From positions 1-41,478 of the forward strand of contig NWQQ01000041.1 of the NCBI GenBank assembly GCA_002798255.1: DNA of 41,478 nucleotides, written 5' to 3'. The translations under genes and the position numbers were made by a program. Position 1 is the stretch's first letter, and each line of letters starts with the position of its first letter. This DNA is from Lysobacteraceae bacterium NML95-0200 (GTDB lineage: Bacteria; Pseudomonadota; Gammaproteobacteria; Xanthomonadales; Xanthomonadaceae). The notes beneath the pieces are model-generated. The model had not been told where the DNA came from and did not search any database. It was given only the letters and a program-made list of their open reading frames with translations. Shown one piece after another: positions 17,710 through 24,162 of this stretch.

Positions 17710-18534
17710 ATGAGCCAGAAAATCTCCCCCGCTGCGATCAGCGACCTCTCCTCCACCTTGTTGATCCCGCTATGGGCCAAGGCGGTGGAATACTCGCGCC
17801 CCGACGCCCTGCTGCGCGATGCCGAGGCCAAGCGGATGATGGCACTGATCGACTTTGATTTTTCCATCTTCGCCCGTGGCAAGGCCTCGCAAGTGGGCTG
17901 CTGCGCACGTGCGGCACTGCTTGATGGCTATGTCCGCGAGTTTCTCACCGAGCATCCCGATGCGGTGGTGGTGCATGTCGGCGCCGGACTGGATGCGCGC
18001 TACGAGCGTCTCGGCCATCCAGCGGTGACTGCCTGGTACGAGCTGGATCTGCCCGCAGCCATCGCGCTGCGCCGCCAGCTGCTGCCGGAGTCGGGCAATG
18101 TCTATCTGCCGCAGTCGATGCTGGATGAAGACTGGATGGATCTGGCCGCCGCCCACGGCAAACCGGTGCTGCTGGTGGCCGAAGGCGTACTGATGTATTT
18201 CGATACCGCCACCGTACGCGACTGGCTGGCCCGGCTGGCGCACAAGCTGCCCGGAGCGCAGCTGGTATTTGACAGCCTGCCGAAGAAACTTGTCGGCAAA
18301 CAGAAGCGCCACGACACCCTGGGCAAACTGGGCAGCGCCCCGCCAGCGTTCAAATGGGGAATCGCCGATCTTGCCGAGCTGCGTGATTTCGGCCTGGAGG
18401 TGCTCGCCCATCAAGGCCTCTCCAGCGCCTGCCGCCACCGCTACCCGCTGCCGCTGCGGCTGATCTACCTCACCGGCTGGGGGCGCCGCCATCTGGACAT
18501 GCAGATGATCCGCGCGCGTCTTTGTCCACCTTGA
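17710..18534 (+). CDS. Ppm1/TcmP-like class I SAM-dependent O-methyltransferase
   Basis: A 274-residue member of the leucine carboxyl methyltransferase (LCM, Ppm1p/TcmP) family. The SAM-binding loop is VVVHVGAGLDARYERLG (about 93-109), followed by the acidic strand YELDLPAAIALRRQLLP. Motif LVAEGVLMYF is highly characteristic of the family. Bacterial members methylate carboxyl groups of polyketides or unknown small molecules. There are no biosynthetic neighbours, so the substrate is unknown. The start is well supported: GGAG lies 6 bases before the ATG. Confidence 0.88.
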   Translation: MSQKISPAAISDLSSTLLIPLWAKAVEYSRPDALLRDAEAKRMMALIDFDFSIFARGKASQVGCCARAALLDGYVREFLTEHPDAVVVHVGAGLDARYERLGHPAVTAWYELDLPAAIALRRQLLPESGNVYLPQSMLDEDWMDLAAAHGKPVLLVAEGVLMYFDTATVRDWLARLAHKLPGAQLVFDSLPKKLVGKQKRHDTLGKLGSAPPAFKWGIADLAELRDFGLEVLAHQGLSSACRHRYPLPLRLIYLTGWGRRHLDMQMIRARLCPP

Positions 18535-18603
18535 TGGCGGCAGCTCACGCGTATCGCCCAGCCATCGGCTGGTTGCCAAGGCAACAAGCCGCATCCGCGA
18601 ACA

Positions 18604-18621
18604 TGTAAAGCACGCTTGACA
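18604..18621. promoter_or_regulatory. Operator 1 (imperfect inverted repeat over the -35 box)
   Basis: TGTAAAG-CACG-CTTGACA differs from operator 2 by one base in the left arm. Its right arm contains the whole -35 hexamer. A repressor bound here would block RNA polymerase. The centre is 44 bp from that of operator 2, about four helical turns. Confidence 0.6.
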
Positions 18622-18644
18622 CACCCGCCCAGACGACCTATTGT
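18616..18644 (+). promoter_or_regulatory. Strong sigma-70-type promoter of the XRE/ABC operon
   Basis: Consensus -35 TTGACA (18616-18621), 17-bp spacer, -10 TATTGT (18639-18644). Transcription would start near 18651, inside operator 2, giving a leader of about 60 bases before the first gene. Confidence 0.75.
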
Positions 18645-18647
18645 GCA

Positions 18648-18665
18648 TGTCAAGCAAACTTGACA
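18648..18665. promoter_or_regulatory. Operator 2 (perfect inverted repeat at the start site)
   Basis: TGTCAAG-CAAA-CTTGACA has perfect 7-bp arms with a 4-base centre, overlapping the predicted +1. The dyad size fits a dimeric XRE-family repressor such as the one encoded second in this operon. Confidence 0.65.
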
Positions 18666-18711
18666 GTCCTTGTTGCCTACCGGGGCAGCAGCAAACCGGA
18701 GGCAACCACCA

Positions 18712-19140
18712 ATGTCCAAGCTCAAACGCCTGACCGAAACCAGCCCGGCATTCAAACGCTATTGGCGGCGCAGCCTGCCATTGATGCTGCTTGCCTTGCC
18801 CTTGGGGGCTACGATCGGTTACTTGTCAGCACCCAGCATGGGGGAGCATTCGCTATGGCTTCGCCTGCCGGTATTGGCAATGATGGCTGCCTTACTGCTA
18901 TGGAGCCTGCTGGATTACTTGCGCTTTTTGCGCGAATGCGACGAGTTCGAGCGCAAGCTGGAGCACATCGCCCTGCTGTGGAGCAGTGGCCTTGTCATGA
19001 GCTGTGCGGTCTTGTTGTGGACGGCGCAGGCCATACGGCTGGCGCCGCTTTCTGCAGCTCATGTGCTTGAGGTGCTGATACTTGGCTTCATCGCCTCATG
19101 GTTATTGATTCGTCTGTTTCTGCACTGGCGCAACCTATGA
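18712..19140 (+). CDS. Small four-helix membrane protein paired with an XRE regulator
   Basis: A 142-residue protein with four hydrophobic helices: SLPLMLLALPLGATIGYL, LPVLAMMAALLLWSLLDYL, LLWSSGLVMSCAVLLWTAQA and HVLEVLILGFIASWLLIRLF. A charged loop (RFLRECDEFERKLEH) lies between helices 2 and 3. I do not recognise a named family. Genes of this shape immediately upstream of very short XRE regulators are common, and the membrane partner is often suspected to influence the regulator; that is inference here. The ATG at 18712 has GGAGG 9 bases upstream. The stop overlaps the next start (ATGA). It is the first gene of the five-gene operon. Confidence 0.8.
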   Translation: MSKLKRLTETSPAFKRYWRRSLPLMLLALPLGATIGYLSAPSMGEHSLWLRLPVLAMMAALLLWSLLDYLRFLRECDEFERKLEHIALLWSSGLVMSCAVLLWTAQAIRLAPLSAAHVLEVLILGFIASWLLIRLFLHWRNL

Positions 19141-19334
19141 AAAACCGGCTACGTGAGTTGCGCGAGCAGATGGGCTGGTCGCAGGCGGCGCTGGCCGAGC
19201 AACTGGATGTCTCGCGGCAAACCGTCAATGCACTGGAAACCGGCAAATACGCCCCCTCCCTGCCACTGGCTTTCCGCATTGCCCGGCTGTTTGGCGAAAC
19301 CATCGAAAACATCTTCATTGACGAGGACGCATGA
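19137..19334 (+). CDS. Short XRE-family (Cro/CI-type) transcriptional regulator
   Basis: A 65-residue protein that is almost entirely a helix-turn-helix domain. It reads NRLRELREQMGWSQAALAEQ followed by LDVSRQTVNALETGKYAPSL, with the recognition helix at SRQTVNALE, and ends IENIFIDEDA. This is the compact YgzD/YozG-like type of XRE repressor with no sensor domain. It is translationally coupled to the membrane protein upstream (ATGA) and has no ribosome site of its own. The two palindromes around the operon promoter are the natural candidates for its binding sites, implying autorepression. Confidence 0.9.
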   Translation: MKNRLRELREQMGWSQAALAEQLDVSRQTVNALETGKYAPSLPLAFRIARLFGETIENIFIDEDA

Positions 19335-19366
19335 AACTTTCTCTCCCCATCCACCACGGAGTTCGC

Positions 19367-20863
19367 ATGAAACCCGTTCCACCGTTATTAGCGCTGACCC
19401 CATTGCTGGCGCTGGCCGCTTGCCAGAACATGACCACGCCCGAGCAGGGCGCAAATGATGGCCGCCAGAAGCTCGGCTCGCTGGTATTCGAGCCATGCAC
19501 GCTTGCCAACCCGCAAATCAACAAGTCGGTTGCCGCGCAGTGCGCCACGCTGGCCGTGCCGGAGAACCCGGATGCGCCCGATGGCCGCAAGCTTGACTTG
19601 AAGATCGCCTGGGTGCAGACCGAAAACCCGGCAGCCGCCGAGCCTGACCCGGTGTTCATGCTCGCTGGCGGGCCGGGACAGTCGGCCATCCAGACCTTTC
19701 CGCAGCTGGAAATGGCTTTTGCCGATGTGCTGAAAAACCGCCATGTCATTTTGCTTGACCAGCGCGGCACCGGCGGCTCCAACCTGCTGGCCTGCCCGCA
19801 GGATGAGGCTGCCGCGCAAGATGCCTCGTCTGAAACAATGCGCCATATGACGCAGGCCTGTGCAACGGCGCTGTCGCAAAAAGCCGACCTGCGCTACTAC
19901 ACCACTACCAATGCAGTGCGTGACCTGGATGCGGTGCGGCAGGCCATTGGCGCTGAAAAAATCAATTTGATGGGCATTTCCTACGGCACCCGCGTGGCGC
20001 AGCAATATGCGCTGCGCTACCCGCAGCACACCCGCAGCCTGGTGCTGGATTCGGTGGTGCCCAATACCCAGCCGCTGGGCGGCATTTTTGCCCGCAATCT
20101 GGATGATGCGCTGGCGCTGTATTTTGCCCAGTGCCAGGGCGATGCCGCTTGCCGCGAAAAACTCGGCGACACCCGCGCACAGCTGGATGCGCTGCTGGCA
20201 CGACTCAGGCAGAACCCGGTCGAGGTGCGCTACCGCGATGCCTCCACCCACGAGGAAACCCGCACCACACTCACCGCCGACATGCTGGCCGGGCTGGTGC
20301 GCATGTATGCCTACATGCCGCAGGCCGCCGCACTCCTGCCCAAGCTAATTCACGATGCCCATGCCGGGCGCTATGAAGGCATCACTGCGCTGTCACAGAT
20401 GCTCAGCAAGCAGATGGGGGAAAGCATGGCGATGGGCATGCAGCTTTCGGTGATTTGCGCCGAGGACGCGGGCAGCTTCAATGCAAGCGAGGCCGACCAC
20501 AATACCGTGCTGGGGGCGCGATTGGCCGAGGGCATGGCCGCGATGTGCGACGTCTGGCCGCGCGGCACAGTCCCGGCAGACTTCCGCACGCCACTGACCG
20601 GCAAGATTCCGGTGCTGGCGATTTCCGGCGAGTTCGACCCGGTGACGCCGCCGCGCTATGGCGATGAAGCCATCGCCAAGCTCGACCACGCCATCCACCT
20701 GGTGCTCAAAGGTCAGGGGCATAACGTCATTGGCGCAGGCTGCATGCCGAAAGTATTTGCCCAGTTCGTCGAAACCGCGTTCAGCGAGCCGTTGCAAAGC
20801 AGCTGTCTTGACAATCTTTCCGCCGTGCCGCCGTTTACCTCTTTCAACGGGCCCAATCCATGA
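19367..20863 (+). CDS. Lipoprotein alpha/beta hydrolase, TAP-like peptidase family
   Basis: A 498-residue exported hydrolase. The signal MKPVPPLLALTPLLALAAC has the lipobox cysteine at residue 19. The alpha/beta-hydrolase core has the oxyanion region FMLAGGPGQSA, strand LLDQRGTGGSN, nucleophile elbow GISYG (Ser), acid region ISGEFDPVTPP and catalytic His in GQGHNVIG. The C-terminal third matches TAP-like domains of Streptomyces tripeptidyl aminopeptidases. It probably cleaves short peptides or esters in the periplasm. ATG 19367 is preferred (GGAG 5 bases upstream, signal peptide begins there) over ATG 19331, which overlaps the regulator stop. Its stop overlaps the ABC ATPase start (ATGA). Confidence 0.88.
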   Translation: MKPVPPLLALTPLLALAACQNMTTPEQGANDGRQKLGSLVFEPCTLANPQINKSVAAQCATLAVPENPDAPDGRKLDLKIAWVQTENPAAAEPDPVFMLAGGPGQSAIQTFPQLEMAFADVLKNRHVILLDQRGTGGSNLLACPQDEAAAQDASSETMRHMTQACATALSQKADLRYYTTTNAVRDLDAVRQAIGAEKINLMGISYGTRVAQQYALRYPQHTRSLVLDSVVPNTQPLGGIFARNLDDALALYFAQCQGDAACREKLGDTRAQLDALLARLRQNPVEVRYRDASTHEETRTTLTADMLAGLVRMYAYMPQAAALLPKLIHDAHAGRYEGITALSQMLSKQMGESMAMGMQLSVICAEDAGSFNASEADHNTVLGARLAEGMAAMCDVWPRGTVPADFRTPLTGKIPVLAISGEFDPVTPPRYGDEAIAKLDHAIHLVLKGQGHNVIGAGCMPKVFAQFVETAFSEPLQSSCLDNLSAVPPFTSFNGPNP

Positions 20864-21615
20864 TTACTGCCGAACACCTGCATAAAACCTTCCCCGGCAA
20901 GGGCAAGAAAGACGCCCCGGTCATCGCCGTCAACCATGTCAGCTTTACCGCGCATGATGGCCAAATCACCGGCCTGCTCGGCCCCAATGGCGCTGGCAAG
21001 ACCACCACCATGCGCATGCTCTACACCCTGATGCAGCCGGAGCAAGGCCGGGTGCTGGTGGACGGGCACGACAGCGTGCGCGAGGCCGATGCGGTGCGTC
21101 GCATCTTGGGCGTGCTGCCCGACGCGCGCGGTGTGTACAAGCGCCTGACCGCGCGCGAGAACATCGAATACTTCGGCCGCCTGCATGGCATGAGCGATGC
21201 CCTCATCAGCGAGCGCTTGGGCAAACTTGCCCGCGCCCTGCAGATGGAGGATTTTCTTGACCGCCAGACCGAAGGCTTCAGCCAGGGGCAGCGCACCAAG
21301 ACCGCGATTGCCCGTGCGCTGATACACGACCCGAAGAACGTGATTCTGGACGAGCCCACCAATGGTCTGGACGTGATGACCACCCGCGGCCTGCGCGAAT
21401 TTCTGCGCCAGCTGCGCGCAGAAGGCCGCTGCGTGATTTTCTCCAGCCACATCATGCAGGAGGTCGCCGCGCTGTGTGACCGCATCGTCATCATCGCCCA
21501 AGGGCGGGTGATGGCCGAAGGCACGCCCGATGAACTGCGCCAGCAAGCCGGGCTTGAGAATCTGGAAGACGCATTCGTGAAACTCATTGGCAGCGAGGAG
21601 GGCCTGTTCGCATGA
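20860..21615 (+). CDS. NatA-like ABC transporter ATP-binding protein
   Basis: A 251-residue ABC ATPase. Walker A is GLLGPNGAGKTTTMRML (about 38-54). The signature is a variant, FSQGQRTKTAIARAL (SQGQ instead of SGGQ). Walker B is NVILDEPTNGLDV and the H-loop is IFSSHIMQEV. The closest recognisable type is NatA, the ATPase of the Bacillus NatAB sodium exporter, and similar two-component exporters. It is coupled by ATGA overlaps on both sides and supplies energy to the permease encoded next. Confidence 0.92.
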   Translation: MITAEHLHKTFPGKGKKDAPVIAVNHVSFTAHDGQITGLLGPNGAGKTTTMRMLYTLMQPEQGRVLVDGHDSVREADAVRRILGVLPDARGVYKRLTARENIEYFGRLHGMSDALISERLGKLARALQMEDFLDRQTEGFSQGQRTKTAIARALIHDPKNVILDEPTNGLDVMTTRGLREFLRQLRAEGRCVIFSSHIMQEVAALCDRIVIIAQGRVMAEGTPDELRQQAGLENLEDAFVKLIGSEEGLFA

Positions 21616-22817
21616 GCCGCCAACAACACAGCCGCTTTGCCACCATCTGGACAGTGATGAAAAAGGAATTGCGCGACTTCTCGCGCGATCGCAAAACCTT
21701 CCTGATGACCTTGCTGCTCGGCCCACTGCTGTATCCGCTCATCATGCTCGGCATGGGCAAGCTCACCGAGCTGCGCATCAGCACCCAGCTGGAAAAACCG
21801 CTGGAAATCCCGGTTATCGGCCATGAGCACGCCCCCAACCTGATGGCCTTTCTTGCCAGCTACGACATCCGCCCGCAAAAAGACCCGCCTGCGGATGTGG
21901 AAGCTGCCATCCGCGAACAGCGCGAGGATGTCGCACTCATCATTGAGCCGGCCTTTGCCGAGCAATGGCAAAATGGCGAGCCCGCGCGCGTGGTGATGCT
22001 GGCCGACTCCACCCGGCGCGCGGCAGAAATCCCGATGCAAAGGCTGAGCCGCGTCCTGCAAGCCTATGGCGGCAGCACCGGCAATCTGCGCCTGCTGGCG
22101 CGCGGTATCAACCCGGCCGTGACCCAGGCCATCGCCATCGACCACAAGGATCTTGCCACCCCCGAGGCCAAGCGCGGCATGCTGCTGGCCGTCATCATGC
22201 CCCTGATTCTCCTGATTTTTGCCTTTATTGGCGGCGCCCACCTGTCGATGGACAACACCGCTGGCGAGCGCGAGCGGCAATCGCTGGAGCCGCTCCTGAC
22301 CACGCCTGCTGCACGCGAAGCCCTGGTCAGCGGCAAGATGCTGGCCGCCGCCGCCGTCGGCATCACCGGGCTGCTGCTCACCCTGGTGGCCTTCAAGCTC
22401 AGCGCCACCCTGGTCGGCACCGGCATGGCGAAGATGATGGATGTCAGCCTCAGCGCCATCGCGCAAATGCTGCTGGTTCTGCTGCCGCTGGTCTTGATTG
22501 GCACCGCGCTTTTGACCGCACTCTCGTCCTATGCCAAGAGCATGAAAGAAGCCCAGGCCAACCTCACCTGGCTGATGTTCTTGCCAATGTTGCCTGCCTA
22601 TGCACTGATGGCCTATCCAATCAAGGACACCGCCCTGTGGCAGTACGCCGTACCGTTCCTGTCGCAGAACCAGATGCTCTCGCGCATCTCCCGTGGCGAT
22701 GCCATCGCGGCAGAGCAATGGGCGGCATATCTGGCCTCGGCCCTGCTGCTGGCCGGCATCCTCTGGATGGTTGCAGTATGGCGCTACAAACAGGAAAAAC
22801 TCGCCATCAGCAGCTAA
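21612..22817 (+). CDS. NatB-like ABC-2 export permease
   Basis: A 401-residue membrane protein of the NatB type. A first helix (FLMTLLLGPLLYPLIMLGMG) is followed by an extracytoplasmic domain of about 150 residues. Five helices then occur between about residues 190 and 395, including MLLAVIMPLILLIFAFIGGA and a final helix near LASALLLAGILWMVAVW. The segment ERERQSLEPLLTTPAAREALVSGK is the hallmark cytoplasmic loop of NatB-like permeases. It exports an unknown substrate (Na+, peptide or drug in relatives). It is the last gene of the operon; no hairpin terminator is visible directly after it. Confidence 0.9.
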   Translation: MSRQQHSRFATIWTVMKKELRDFSRDRKTFLMTLLLGPLLYPLIMLGMGKLTELRISTQLEKPLEIPVIGHEHAPNLMAFLASYDIRPQKDPPADVEAAIREQREDVALIIEPAFAEQWQNGEPARVVMLADSTRRAAEIPMQRLSRVLQAYGGSTGNLRLLARGINPAVTQAIAIDHKDLATPEAKRGMLLAVIMPLILLIFAFIGGAHLSMDNTAGERERQSLEPLLTTPAAREALVSGKMLAAAAVGITGLLLTLVAFKLSATLVGTGMAKMMDVSLSAIAQMLLVLLPLVLIGTALLTALSSYAKSMKEAQANLTWLMFLPMLPAYALMAYPIKDTALWQYAVPFLSQNQMLSRISRGDAIAAEQWAAYLASALLLAGILWMVAVWRYKQEKLAISS

Positions 22818-22848
22818 TTCCCGCAGCGATAAAAGCCCGCAATTGCTT

Positions 22849-22930
22849 TGTCATTCTGTGCAAGAGCACAGTCGCAGAATCTTTCTGGAACGCCCGCAAA
22901 GACCTGAGCGACTTCGCGCAGGGCGACAGA
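22849..22930 (+). repeat. Two-hairpin repeat, copy 1
   Basis: This is a diverged copy running from GTCATTCTG to CAGGGCGACAG. The first hairpin is ATTCTGTG...GCAGAAT; the second half has CGACTTCGCGCAGGG. It is followed by the shared spacer leading into copy 2. Confidence 0.65.
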
Positions 22931-22975
22931 TTGGGGGGGCGACAGGTTTTGAGGGCTACGCTACGCACAACGAAC

Positions 22976-23018
22976 CGTCATTCTGCACAAGCGAAGCGCA
23001 GTCGCAGAATCTTTCTGG
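22976..23018 (+). repeat. Two-hairpin repeat, copy 2 (truncated)
   Basis: Only the first half is present (CCGTCATTCTG through CAGAATCTTTCTGG). The second half is missing, and the nested-hairpin element begins shortly after, as if that element replaced it. Confidence 0.65.
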
Positions 23019-23062
23019 GTTGTCGCTGTTTACTCAACGCCGGGACTGCACCCGGCAGCGCA

Positions 23063-23223
23063 CCTCCTTTCTTTGTTGGCAAAGAAAGGAGGCAAAGAAA
23101 CCAGCCCTGGCTACCGCGCTTCGCTGCGCGAAGTCCCCTGCGTTCCTCGCGGCCAATGGCGGCAGGGCAAACTCGCATCGTTGCACGATGCTCAAACATG
23201 CCCTGCCTTCTCCCATTGGTCGC
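23063..23223. repeat. Nested inverted-repeat element
   Basis: A perfect 13-bp stem CCTCCTTTCTTTG/CAAAGAAAGGAGG with loop TTGG lies at 23063-23092. A three-layer structure follows. The outer arms are 23149-23159 and 23213-23223 (one mismatch), the middle arms GGCAGGGCA/TGCCCTGCC are 23161-23169 and 23199-23207, and the inner arms GCATCGT/ACGATGC are 23175-23181 and 23185-23191 around loop TGC. From memory, similar CTTTCTTTG...CAAAGAAAG sequences recur in many proteobacterial genomes; this is not verified here. Confidence 0.6.
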
Positions 23224-23273
23224 TGCGGTACTCGGCGCGTCCGAACAGGGCGAAGGTCAAAAGCAAAAGCAGC

Positions 23274-23357
23274 TGTCATTCTGCGCAAGCGTAAGCGCAG
23301 TCGCAGAATCTTCCTGAAACGCCCACAAAGACCCTGCGACTTCGCGTAGGGTGACGG
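23274..23357 (+). repeat. Two-hairpin repeat, copy 3
   Basis: A complete copy. TGTCA...TGACG forms short terminal inverted repeats. The first hairpin is ATTCTGCG/CGCAGAAT and the second is CCCTGCG/CGTAGGG. It is followed by the same spacer as copy 1. Confidence 0.7.
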
Positions 23358-23401
23358 AGTGAGAGGCGACAGGCTTTGAGGGCTACGCTACGCACAACGA
23401 A

Positions 23402-23485
23402 CCGTCATTCTGCGCAAGCGAAGCGCAGTCGCAGAATCTCTTGCAGCGCCCACAAAGACCTGAGCGACTGCGCGCAGGGTGACGG
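23402..23485 (+). repeat. Two-hairpin repeat, copy 4
   Basis: A complete copy beginning CCGTCATTCTGCGCAAGCG and ending CAGGGTGACGG. It is nearly identical to the first half of copy 2 and lies 38 bp from the end of the secreted-protein gene. Confidence 0.7.
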
Positions 23486-23522
23486 GGCTCGTCAATAGTT
23501 GGCTATGCGTCGGGTTTTCGCA

Positions 23523-24023
23523 TCAATCGCAGGCACTGCCTTCCATGCGGAAATCCAGCGCGAATTTCGGCACGTCCGGGGAGGGGCCGGTATTCATGGC
23601 GTCTTGCAGATAGATGCGGCTGCGCCCCTGGGCATCCAGCCTGGGCGGTGCCACCTTGCCCGGATGGCGCCAGATTCGCAGCACGGCCTGTTGTGAGGGG
23701 CAAGCAGCACTGGGGATGCGCACGATGTCATTGAGCAGCCAACCCGCTTCTGCACTGGGCTTGGCAACGCTGGCATCCTGCAACAAGGCGCGTGGCCGAC
23801 ATTGGCTACTGCTTTGCACCACTTCCACCTGATAAGGCTGCGCCGGGTTGCCGGTGAATTGCCCCTGCGCGCGGCTACAGGTTTCAGGAATGGTACGCAT
23901 GCTATGCAGCACGCCTACGGCCTGCGGGTTCGCCGCTTGCCGGGTGATTTCCGGCTTTTCCTGACCTGCCTCGGCAATTCCGCCGATGCACAGCAGGACG
24001 CCCATCATCAAAAACCGTTGCAT
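23523..24023 (-). CDS. Secreted four-cysteine protein of unknown function
   Basis: A 166-residue protein with signal peptide MQRFLMMGVLLCIGGIAEAG. I do not recognise a family. The mature part has four cysteines (in ETCSRAQ, SSQCRP, AACPSQ and the C-terminal SACD), consistent with two disulfides and a periplasmic location. Landmarks are GWLLNDIVRIPSAACPSQQA and LRIWRHPGKVAPPRLDAQG. ATG 24023 is preferred over GTG 24029 because GGGA lies about 8 bases upstream. The gene is divergent from the TM-helix channel-like gene; 139 bp separate the starts. Confidence 0.75.
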   Translation of the reverse strand: MQRFLMMGVLLCIGGIAEAGQEKPEITRQAANPQAVGVLHSMRTIPETCSRAQGQFTGNPAQPYQVEVVQSSSQCRPRALLQDASVAKPSAEAGWLLNDIVRIPSAACPSQQAVLRIWRHPGKVAPPRLDAQGRSRIYLQDAMNTGPSPDVPKFALDFRMEGSACD

Positions 24024-24162
24024 CTGCACTATCCCGGTCGTCTCAAACCCGCATCAGCCTCTCATGCTGCGGCTGAACCGTCTCCATCGGCAGGCTGCAT
24101 ACAAGCATTTCACCCGAAGGGTTTACACTCCAAAGTGTCTTTCAACCGCAAAGGTGACCACC

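Larger units (their letters stand above)
22818..23522. repeat. Intergenic mosaic of two structured repeat families
   Basis: About 700 bp without a credible gene. It holds four copies (one truncated) of an approximately 82-bp two-hairpin repeat, duplicated together with a shared 45-bp spacer containing GGGCTACGCTACGCACAAC. Between copies 2 and 3 lies an unrelated element rich in nested inverted repeats (23063-23223). Short open frames here arise from the repeats and change frame between copies. Components are listed separately. Confidence 0.75.

Noticed and set aside
22693-23349. Open frames running through the repeat cluster
   Set aside because: They run from inside the NatB-like gene into the repeats, change sequence between repeat copies and show no protein-like conservation.
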